Source: an uncultured Bacteroidales bacterium
GTDB taxonomy: Bacteria; Bacteroidota; Bacteroidia; Bacteroidales; UBA932
Direction of reading: 5' to 3'
Length of the DNA: 39,555 nucleotides
NCBI GenBank assembly: GCA_900320365.1
Contig: ONSC01000012.1
Span: forward strand, 1 to 39,555
Both the position numbers and the translations under genes were made by a program. The notes under the pieces were generated by a model. The model did no database searches. It saw nothing but the letters and a program-made list of their open reading frames with translations, and was not told where the DNA came from. Of this stretch, positions 32,696-39,555 are shown piece after piece. How positions within the stretch are numbered: the first letter of the stretch is position 1; every line of letters begins with the position of its first letter.

Positions 32696-33957
32696 TCGGT
32701 TTCAGCTACGGGAAGAGCCTTTTCAAAAACATCTCCGTCGATGCAAAGAAGCAGGGCGTTAATTAGGAAGATATCAGTTGCGACTTTCGCCCAAATTATT
32801 GCTTGGAGCGCTATAAGCATAAGCGAGAGAAGATAGAAGTCCTTGAACTTACTACTTACGGACAAATTGACGTAAATAAAGAAGGATGCAAATAATGCAA
32901 GACCTATTAAACCGCAATAGAGAGTGAAGTTACAGTATCCAATGTCAGTATTCCAAACGAATAATCCGTAACGGCCGGTTCCTATCATCCAGTCGTGGAA
33001 ATTGTCGGGCCAGACCCACATCACTTCCATAAGAATGTCAGTTGAATGAGTTCTGAATTCACCCGTTTCAACCCAGTTAAAGAAGCCTTCGAATCCGAAT
33101 CTAAGCCACTTTCTGGCATCTGGGCTAGAGTTATACAAACTTGTCGTTACGGCTATTGAGACAAGTACCAAACCTATTAGTAGAGCAAAGAACCAAAGCT
33201 GTCTTTTGTTCACGTAACCTCCCCTCTTGACGGCCGCATTCATGAATACTATATATGCTATGGCCATCAATGCTCCTACGGAAGTAGTTCTCGCTATCAT
33301 TGACCCTACGACCGTAAGAATAATGAAAGCTACAAGATATTTAGCCAAGGAGGCTACATTACCAGTAACCTCATTGTTATGGACCATCTGATATCCTGTT
33401 AATAGGAGTACGGCAGCAAACCGGACTCCTGCTGGGTCAAGCGCACAACCGATCCCATACAGCCTATTGTTCATTTTGAAGTAATTGTTTGCTTGCGAAA
33501 AGAACAATGCAACTAGTCTGTCGAAGGCTGGGAAATTGTCTATTAGAAGTGCGATTATGCACTGGGCGACACATACAATTAGTAAATACTTGGTGATAGT
33601 TGGGAGGTCAGCTTTTTCCTCCAAGTTCTTCATGATAACATATACACCATAAGCACCACCTAACCATGTTGCAAACGATGACCAATATGTCACATAAGTC
33701 ATATCGGACGTCCCGTTTGAGACAACTGAAAAATAACACCATAACGAGAATACTAAAGCAAGAATGGCTGCTACCACTGTCCTTTTGGAAAAGTTCACTG
33801 ATTTCTCCCTTATGCATTTGTAAGCAAAAGCGGCCAAACCAAATGCTGCAACCATCATTTTCGAGTTGATGTTCGAAGGAATGAATGTGAACGATACGGG
33901 AAAGAAGTAGAAATCCACTATGATCGCTAGAAATATTACTTGCAGCAGTCTCTTCAT
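32692..33957 (-). CDS. Wzy-type polysaccharide polymerase
   Basis: The 421-aa protein has about ten to twelve hydrophobic segments over its length and one large loop near residues 280-345 (GEFRTHSTDILMEVMWVWPDN then IGTGRYGLF), as in O-antigen polymerases that join repeat units at the periplasmic face. Sequence in this family is weakly conserved, so the assignment rests on topology and place in the operon. It is visibly more AT-rich than the flanking glycosyltransferase genes, as polymerase genes often are. It lies six bases after the GT2 gene and overlaps the GT4 gene by four. Confidence 0.83.
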   Translation of the reverse strand: MKRLLQVIFLAIIVDFYFFPVSFTFIPSNINSKMMVAAFGLAAFAYKCIREKSVNFSKRTVVAAILALVFSLWCYFSVVSNGTSDMTYVTYWSSFATWLGGAYGVYVIMKNLEEKADLPTITKYLLIVCVAQCIIALLIDNFPAFDRLVALFFSQANNYFKMNNRLYGIGCALDPAGVRFAAVLLLTGYQMVHNNEVTGNVASLAKYLVAFIILTVVGSMIARTTSVGALMAIAYIVFMNAAVKRGGYVNKRQLWFFALLIGLVLVSIAVTTSLYNSSPDARKWLRFGFEGFFNWVETGEFRTHSTDILMEVMWVWPDNFHDWMIGTGRYGLFVWNTDIGYCNFTLYCGLIGLALFASFFIYVNLSVSSKFKDFYLLSLMLIALQAIIWAKVATDIFLINALLLCIDGDVFEKALPVAETE

Positions 33958-33963
33958 CTCTTT

Positions 33964-34938
33964 CTATCGGTAAATTATCCCGTATACGAATTTGTACACG
34001 CAAAGGTAATACAATTTCACGCAGCCCCAAAGTTTGTGAGCGGCCATACCCTGGAGAAGACGGGTTCTGAATGGAAGGGCTTTGTTTGCCATCGCGGCTC
34101 CGTTGGCCTCAGTGAACCACGTAAACCAGGTCTCGTAGTTTTTCTTGTCAGCGTTTATAAGAAGCGGGAGCTTGAGGAAAAGCTTGAGATGGTTGACATA
34201 GTCTTTCATCTCAACCGAATATGCGCTAGTCATTATAGCTTTTTCCGCTTCAGCGAGATTCTCGGATATCTCCTGTCTTCGCTCCTCGCTGAATTGCCGG
34301 CTCAAGGATGTCTGGCTTATGGCATTGTAGCGATAAAGAGGCTTATGGATCTGAACGACCTTCCCGGCTTTCAAGAAGGCCTTGATCATCACCATCATAT
34401 CCTCTCCCATATTAGCTCCCTCAATAAACCTGATGTCGTTGTCAATCAATAGTTTCCGCTTCATAAGGAATAGCCAGAGATTCCATCTCATCGTGCCTCC
34501 CATCAGGTTCTTCAAAGCTTGTAGGGGAGAATCGTAGTCTGCTTGACGCATATACCTCCCGTTCTTCTCAAAGCCTAGAGTCCAGTCCCAGCCGACAATG
34601 TCGGCATCCGCTTTTTCCGCCTTGGTGACCGCCACCTCAAGCTCTTCAGGTTCCATCCTGTCATCCGCATCCAAAAAAGCAAGATACTCACCCTCGGCAG
34701 CTTCCAGTCCTTTGTTCCTTGCTGCGGCCACACCTCCGTTGATCTCCTGCCTGACTATCTTGCAAGGGATTCCGGATTCTTTTTTGAACGCTTCTATGAC
34801 AGCCGGAGTACCGTCTGTGCTGCAGTCATCCACGAACACCACCTCAAAGTCTCTGAATAACTGTGATTTCAGGCTCTCCAATGCGACAGGCAGGCACCCC
34901 TCGGCATTGTAGACGGGTATGATTACGCTTACGTTCAT
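33964..34938 (-). CDS. GT2 family glycosyltransferase
   Basis: The 324-aa GT-A enzyme has the family GT2 pattern: VSVIIPVYNAEGCLPVALESL, the nucleotide-binding VFVDDCSTDGT, NGGVAAARNKGLEAA, and AFLDADDRMEP with the metal-binding DxD. The C-terminal part binds the acceptor and is not specific. No membrane segment is seen. It overlaps the GT14 gene by four bases. The sugar it transfers is unknown. Confidence 0.92.
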   Translation of the reverse strand: MNVSVIIPVYNAEGCLPVALESLKSQLFRDFEVVFVDDCSTDGTPAVIEAFKKESGIPCKIVRQEINGGVAAARNKGLEAAEGEYLAFLDADDRMEPEELEVAVTKAEKADADIVGWDWTLGFEKNGRYMRQADYDSPLQALKNLMGGTMRWNLWLFLMKRKLLIDNDIRFIEGANMGEDMMVMIKAFLKAGKVVQIHKPLYRYNAISQTSLSRQFSEERRQEISENLAEAEKAIMTSAYSVEMKDYVNHLKLFLKLPLLINADKKNYETWFTWFTEANGAAMANKALPFRTRLLQGMAAHKLWGCVKLYYLCVYKFVYGIIYR

Positions 34939-35807
34939 GTTTCAGACAATTCCAGTATCCGGTTGATGAAGACCATGTCCGAGCTATTGAATTTCCTGGC
35001 GAATAGGGCGGGGGAGTCCTTAAGCAGATCATAATCATCCGCCATCCAGTCCTTAAGAATCAATTCCTTGGAACCTGGATTCTCCCTCCATCCGATAGCT
35101 CGCATACAGCCTTTGCCGTCTTCTGAGGTGTTATAGATATTATCTCTGAAAGGAGACATCCAGCATAATGTCTGGACTACCAACTCATCAGGGCTGAAAG
35201 TGTTTCTGAATGTTTTTCGCACCCACTCCTTATGATCGAGCAGATACTTTACAATTCCTTCCGTGACGCTCACCCATTGGGAGCCTTTTTTGAAATCCAC
35301 CGTCCTGTTTCGTTCAATCCGGAAAGCCTCTTGCAGCCGTATGAATCCGGCACGAAGGGCTTTTTTCAGGATATTTTTACTCTTGAAATCCTCCGGGAAG
35401 AGATGCCAGCGACGCATCTTGCGGGAGAATGAACGAGGCATATCAGTCCAGGTGTATCCGATGAATTCTTTCCCATCGTTTTTGTCAAAGAAGTCGTGGA
35501 TATAATCTTGGTTTTTCAAAGGAAGGTCAACTCCGGAGATCAGGTGATAGTATTGGTAGGGGCCTTTTGCAGATGCCGCCTCGAAAAGGGCATATTCCGC
35601 CTCCACCATGCTGAACCCACCCCAGCGGACATCTTTCCTGTCTTCAAGGATAATAAGACCAGCCTCTTTGACTTTGATTTCCGGCAGGACCGCCACCTTC
35701 TTGTCGAAATGAATGAATATATCATTCCGGCTGTCATCCAGGCGGGACACGAGTAGCCGGAGTATCTCAAACTCATTATGAGCGAGTATCAGGAAGGCGT
35801 GTCTCAT
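34935..35807 (-). CDS. GT14 (core-2/I-branching type) glycosyltransferase
   Basis: The 290-aa protein fits family GT14, related to the animal beta-1,6-N-acetylglucosaminyltransferases that form branches. Signatures are HAFLILAHNEFEILRLLVSRL, IFIHFDKK, WGGFSMVEAEYALFEAA, YYHLISGVDLPLKNQDYI and the closing FSPDELVVQTL block. In bacteria these enzymes occur in capsule and exopolysaccharide clusters and may transfer xylose or GlcNAc. It overlaps both neighbours by four bases. It suggests a branched repeat unit, which is inference. Confidence 0.9.
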   Translation of the reverse strand: MRHAFLILAHNEFEILRLLVSRLDDSRNDIFIHFDKKVAVLPEIKVKEAGLIILEDRKDVRWGGFSMVEAEYALFEAASAKGPYQYYHLISGVDLPLKNQDYIHDFFDKNDGKEFIGYTWTDMPRSFSRKMRRWHLFPEDFKSKNILKKALRAGFIRLQEAFRIERNRTVDFKKGSQWVSVTEGIVKYLLDHKEWVRKTFRNTFSPDELVVQTLCWMSPFRDNIYNTSEDGKGCMRAIGWRENPGSKELILKDWMADDYDLLKDSPALFARKFNSSDMVFINRILELSET

Positions 35808-36712
35808 CCCAGTTGCTGCTTAAGATTGCGGAAGCCATTGATAACCAGACCTATCGGTTTGATTTTCATAACTTTCCATAGAAGATAGGTCTTTTGGGGA
35901 GGAGTCCACTCTTCCTTAATCTCTGATGGGAGTTTGTCATAGGTTCTCCACCATTCCTCAAAACGGATGGAGAAGATATTCCATGGCTTTCCTCCTGTGT
36001 AGTGAATCGTGCCTTCCTCTTGGACTTTATCCCAAAGAGACTCATCATATTGCTTGATGAAGTCGGGCTTGTACTTCCGGATGAAGAATGTCCTGATACT
36101 GTTATATACAGGGCTCAATGGCAATACTCTACCAAGGCATACCTGGTTGAGGGCATCTTGGTCCGGGAACTCCATATATGGTATCCGGCAGGCGTCCAAC
36201 AATCTTTCAGATACTTTTTCCTCTCGCATCTGGCGGAGGTTCATTAGGAGGAAACCTGAATTAAAGTACCTTTTGGGGTCACAACCAAGTGCTGTGGCCC
36301 TTTCCGCCTGGTTTTCAATCGGGGCTTCGAACACTGCCGCCACGTAATTGTCCCCAAGGTCAGTCTCCCGGTATAGTTTTCCTATATCCTGCCGAACAAT
36401 CACGTCACAATCGATATAAGCGATTGAGTCATATTCTGGAAGCAGTTCCGGCAATATAAGTCTGAAAGAAGCCGCTTCGGTATAGCGAGGGTCGGTGTAG
36501 ATTCCTTCCATCCTGCCTTTCAAGGGAATATACTCGAATGAGAGCCGTCCTTCTCCAAGCCTCTCAAGCTTTTTTCGCATCCGCTCCGGAATCTCCTCGG
36601 AGACAAGGCAGATGACCTTGAAACAGTCCTCCGAAGAATCCAGCAACGATCGGAGCATCGTTGCCGCTGGAACGAAGTAGTTGGGAGTGAATGCTATGGC
36701 GAGAGGGATCAT
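35804..36712 (-). CDS. GT8 family glycosyltransferase
   Basis: The 302-aa GT-A enzyme has the GT8 signatures IAFTPNYFVPAATMLRSLL, YIDCDVIVRQDIGKLY with the metal-binding DxD, KRYFNSGFLLMNLRQMR, FPDQDALNQVC and HYTGGKPWN. GT8 enzymes are retaining galactosyl- or glucosyltransferases, often acting on LPS or capsule. It overlaps the acyltransferase and GT14 genes by four bases each. All core residues are in place. Confidence 0.93.
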   Translation of the reverse strand: MIPLAIAFTPNYFVPAATMLRSLLDSSEDCFKVICLVSEEIPERMRKKLERLGEGRLSFEYIPLKGRMEGIYTDPRYTEAASFRLILPELLPEYDSIAYIDCDVIVRQDIGKLYRETDLGDNYVAAVFEAPIENQAERATALGCDPKRYFNSGFLLMNLRQMREEKVSERLLDACRIPYMEFPDQDALNQVCLGRVLPLSPVYNSIRTFFIRKYKPDFIKQYDESLWDKVQEEGTIHYTGGKPWNIFSIRFEEWWRTYDKLPSEIKEEWTPPQKTYLLWKVMKIKPIGLVINGFRNLKQQLG

Positions 36713-37809
36713 TGTGTTCTGAAATCAGTTCTTCCGCCGCAGGCAAATGACATCGTGCGTGGCATTATTCTATTAAAAAGGTAATATACACCTAGACATA
36801 CAAACAGGACAACTACAGGCACGAATAAGTAACTTATACAAGTACTGAAAAGAGAATCGCCGAAGATCCTAAGAAACAACCCTTTTGTCCAGCCAAGGAT
36901 ATAGATTTCGTGGATAGCATATATAAAAAAAACACTAGCTGAGAGTTTGCAAAGCCGTTCGCAAATCTTTTCGTTGTTGATGAGATTATCGCAAATATTG
37001 ATGGACATGATGATTCCAAATGGAATAAACAAATCTAAAAGAAAGGTGTGCAATGGACGACCTACTTGTGAAGTCGCAATTGGGAGAAGAATTACTGATA
37101 TAACGGCAGCCGGGATTTTGTACTTGCGGCAAATCGTCAAGAGATCAAATCTGTTAATACCCAGCCATGCACCAACGCTGAAATAGATTATAGCTTGCTT
37201 GGAAGGAATCGTCAGGGTCAAGGGAGAAAGGTAGAAAAGAATGAGTATGAATAGGGACGCCCATCGGAATGTCTTGACTATTGGGTATATAAGTGGGGCT
37301 ACCAGAGTCATGAGAATCAGGTCTCTCAAGAACCATAATGGATAATCTGCCGGTCCGGTTAGGAACCAATACAACGGCCCTTTTCCCACCAGAGAGAGTT
37401 CCTCAACGCTAGATTTGAGCGAAAGAGCATCGAAAATAACGTTCTTTAAAAATACAGCCACAACCATAATAAGGTTCCAAAACAGGAAAGGTACTAGGAG
37501 GCTCCAAAAACGCTTTTTCCATTTGGTTATTACCCATTTAATACTGAATTCACCATCTTTTAAGTATCTATAGAATAGAAATCCACTGAAAAAAAAGAAG
37601 CAACGGGTTGCGATGGCAAACATGTGGCCAGAAATAAATTCGGCTATGATATGGTAAATGTTCCAACCGTCGAAAGACAATTCCAATCTGGGTTCAAAGA
37701 AAGCGCCCGGGGAATGAATATACAGCACCATCACGATTAGCGGGAATCGCATCGCTTTGATAAGGGTGGACTGACGTAAGTCAATAGATTGATCTTGAGG
37801 AAGAATCAT
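36709..37809 (-). CDS. Acyltransferase 3 family protein
   Basis: The 366-aa membrane protein with about ten hydrophobic segments fits the acyltransferase-3 family. It has RFPLIVMVLYIHSPG (the His in the first helix), FFFFSGFLFYRYL, LVPFLFWNL, and LWFLRDLILMTLVAPLIY. It likely decorates the repeat unit with an acetyl or similar group. It is full-length and serves as the local reference for the shortened acyltransferase at 30714-31595. The DNA is AT-rich. It overlaps the GT2 and GT8 genes by four bases each. Confidence 0.9.
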   Translation of the reverse strand: MILPQDQSIDLRQSTLIKAMRFPLIVMVLYIHSPGAFFEPRLELSFDGWNIYHIIAEFISGHMFAIATRCFFFFSGFLFYRYLKDGEFSIKWVITKWKKRFWSLLVPFLFWNLIMVVAVFLKNVIFDALSLKSSVEELSLVGKGPLYWFLTGPADYPLWFLRDLILMTLVAPLIYPIVKTFRWASLFILILFYLSPLTLTIPSKQAIIYFSVGAWLGINRFDLLTICRKYKIPAAVISVILLPIATSQVGRPLHTFLLDLFIPFGIIMSINICDNLINNEKICERLCKLSASVFFIYAIHEIYILGWTKGLFLRIFGDSLFSTCISYLFVPVVVLFVCLGVYYLFNRIMPRTMSFACGGRTDFRTQ

Positions 37810-38729
37810 TTTACCAACTTGTATTTAATCCATCTAAGAACCATCATGCCTTTATCAGATAGTGTTGCTAATCGACATAACTTAAGATATTTAAGTTTGC
37901 TGATTGGCAGGTACTTTATAACCAGGTTGAAATAGTCATAGACGCACTTCTTGTGAAGATAGTCTTCGTTTACTATGGAGTAGAATTCCTTGTCGGCCGT
38001 ATTGTCTGGCTCCTCATAATGGATTGAACGAAGAAAATCGGAAAGCTGCGAAATCGCTTCGAGTTTCTCTTTGAATCGTGAACGATCGGCTGATAGGTGC
38101 TGTTCTGACTGCCTGAAACAGAACAACATCTGTTGAGTGTTAGCCACACCGTTTTTCGATAATGAAATTGGGGTTGCGATGTCGCTTCCAAAGGCACATG
38201 GAAAATCCATAAAACCTCCCATAGCCATAAGAGCAGAGCGTTTGAATGCGAAATTACCTACGCAGGTGAACGACCTTCCTGTCAGCCACCAGTTGAGGTA
38301 TTCGTATTTGCTTGTATATTCGGGTAGTATGCTGTCATTCCAAAGATGATGACCGTCTTCGTCAATCTGCTCGACGGAAGAATGGATCAGGTCAACTTCC
38401 GGATACTTTTCAGCCAGCCTGAGCATTTCTTCGCAGAATTCTGGCTTGTACTTGTCGTCATCTGCTGCAAGGACAACATACTCTCCGGCAGCGAAAGAAA
38501 TGCTGTGGTTCCATTGGCGAACGAGGTCTTTGCCTCCGATGTTTTCCTCGTTCCTATAGTAGCGAATCCTCGGATCCTTGAAAGAAGCAACGATTTCACC
38601 GACAGGCTCCGGAGAACAGTCATCAACGACAACCAGTTCCCAATCCTTAATAGTTTGGGAAACAATGCTTGAGATAGCCTCAAATAAGTATTTCCCTTTC
38701 CATGCTGGAAGGACAAATGATAGTCTCAT
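37806..38729 (-). CDS. GT2 family glycosyltransferase
   Basis: The 307-aa enzyme begins RLSFVLPAWKGKYLFEAISSI and has the GT2 blocks LVVVDDCSPEPVGE, YYRNEENIGGKDLVRQWNHSI and VVLAADDDKYKPEF with the acidic DxD. The C-terminal third is basic (LDKGMM...IKYKLVK) and may touch the membrane. It overlaps the next acyltransferase gene and the preceding GT2 gene by four bases each. The sugar transferred is unknown. Confidence 0.91.
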   Translation of the reverse strand: MRLSFVLPAWKGKYLFEAISSIVSQTIKDWELVVVDDCSPEPVGEIVASFKDPRIRYYRNEENIGGKDLVRQWNHSISFAAGEYVVLAADDDKYKPEFCEEMLRLAEKYPEVDLIHSSVEQIDEDGHHLWNDSILPEYTSKYEYLNWWLTGRSFTCVGNFAFKRSALMAMGGFMDFPCAFGSDIATPISLSKNGVANTQQMLFCFRQSEQHLSADRSRFKEKLEAISQLSDFLRSIHYEEPDNTADKEFYSIVNEDYLHKKCVYDYFNLVIKYLPISKLKYLKLCRLATLSDKGMMVLRWIKYKLVK

Positions 38730-39538
38730 ATAGGGAATCTGATTCCGTCAATAATCCCTTTAATAATCATCTTATCCTTATGCAATCTCTCATCCTCAAA
38801 TAGATTGATAAGAATAACTCTTTTTAGAACCCATCTTGCACATTGTATTATGCGATTGTGTTTTTTCCCTACTGCGATAGTATTACGAATCATATAGTAA
38901 CACCTTGAAGCAGGATGGTTGTAGACAATATTCTCTTTTCCGAATAAACGTACTATTCTTGAGTGTCCGATTTCATGAGAGAGTAGTAAGTTATTGACCC
39001 TGAGAATTCTGAACCCCGCTTCTTTCAAAGACCAACACAAGTCGAAATCAACCATGTCTATGAATAGATCATCCCAAAAGCCGCCTATTTCAGCAAGTGC
39101 TGATAAGCGCAAACAAGATCCAGAAGTTATGCATACATCAATATCATCAACAGAATCTCGAGTACCCATATCATAGTTCATACTACCATAATTCCTATCT
39201 CTGATAGCAGGGGATATCAGGGCTATACTTTCCTCTGTCATATATGGAAGGTATCCGTTGATTAATCCGGGCGGGACAATAGAGTCTTGATCAAGTGTTA
39301 ATATCCAGTCGAAGTTATTATCACGGGCGTATTGACATAGATGATTTAGCGCAGAAGCCACACCGATGTTCGTGCCTTCTTGATTAAGGATTATAACTCC
39401 TGGACAAATCTCTCTTAAGTTTGTCGAGCCATTATCAAAAATCACAACATCATCTACTTGATCTCGAACGGAATGAAGATTATCCAAGAGCCGTTGCAGG
39501 TCAGGATGATATGTAATAATTGAGGCTAAAATTCGCAT
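38726..39538 (-). CDS. GT2 family glycosyltransferase, rhamnosyltransferase-like
   Basis: The 270-aa enzyme begins RILASIITYHPDLQRLLDNL and has VVIFDNGSTN, NIGVASALNHLCQYA, ILTLDQDSIVPPG (DQD as the DxD) and GGFWDDLFIDMVDFDLCWSL. These are typical of WbbL/RfbN-like rhamnosyltransferases within GT2. The gene is the most AT-rich of the operon. The start lies only 17 bases from the window edge, and the upstream neighbour is not visible. The operon promoter is outside the window. Confidence 0.88.
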   Translation of the reverse strand: MRILASIITYHPDLQRLLDNLHSVRDQVDDVVIFDNGSTNLREICPGVIILNQEGTNIGVASALNHLCQYARDNNFDWILTLDQDSIVPPGLINGYLPYMTEESIALISPAIRDRNYGSMNYDMGTRDSVDDIDVCITSGSCLRLSALAEIGGFWDDLFIDMVDFDLCWSLKEAGFRILRVNNLLLSHEIGHSRIVRLFGKENIVYNHPASRCYYMIRNTIAVGKKHNRIIQCARWVLKRVILINLFEDERLHKDKMIIKGIIDGIRFPI

Positions 39539-39555
39539 TACTTTGATCAGGGTCG

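Overview
The window looks like a chromosomal segment of a member of the Bacteroidales. Several start sites carry the Bacteroidetes -7 box TAnnTTTG, Shine-Dalgarno sequences are not obvious, and the gene content is typical of the group: DUF4270 lipoprotein, stand-alone starch-synthase N-domain, S46 and C69 peptidases, DUF1080 proteins, sialate O-acetylesterase, and a sigma54 regulator-lptE-secG operon. A lineage near Rikenellaceae is possible, but this cannot be settled from sequence alone. There is no CRISPR array, phage or insertion sequence in view.

Left part (1-9011): a tRNA-Gly(GCC) gene with its own promoter and terminator, next to hairpin-rich DNA and a second copy of the tRNA 3' end. 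Then come a DUF1080 protein, a sialate O-acetylesterase, pheS with a small exported protein, and an operon of C69 dipeptidase, an S46 peptidase homologue that has lost its catalytic His and Ser, and a PfkB sugar kinase. A long hairpin closes this operon.

Middle part (9026-23510): a ClpB chaperone with no N-domain and a frameshifting deletion near its C-terminus. It lies after an envelope operon (sigma54 activator, lptE, a conserved Bacteroidetes protein, secG). A strongly codon-biased TPR lipoprotein is divergent from it. Next is a phosphorus-related cassette: a histidine acid phosphatase (MINPP type) and a DUF1080 protein flanked by inverted copies of a glycerophosphodiesterase gene. One copy is dead from a 10-nt deletion, yet its 3' end is almost identical to the intact copy. 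pnuC and acpP follow, then the convergent pair of DUF4270 lipoprotein and GT5 N-domain protein.

Right part (23564-39538): one long minus-strand polysaccharide operon with overlapping or nearly touching genes. In transcription order it holds GT2, GT2, acyltransferase, GT8, GT14, GT2, Wzy-type polymerase, GT4, acyltransferase, GT4, GT4, Wza-like export lipoprotein, Wzc-like tyrosine autokinase, HAD-like protein, PqqD-like protein and a nucleotidyltransferase-fold protein. It continues beyond the right edge; no initiating transferase, flippase or sugar-nucleotide genes are visible here. The most unusual points are the dead S46 enzyme coupled to an active dipeptidase, the orphan PqqD/nucleotidyltransferase pair, the Gly-Tyr hexamer repeats shared by the autokinase tail and the DUF4270 lipoprotein, the gene conversion between the two phosphodiesterase copies, and three separate internal deletions.
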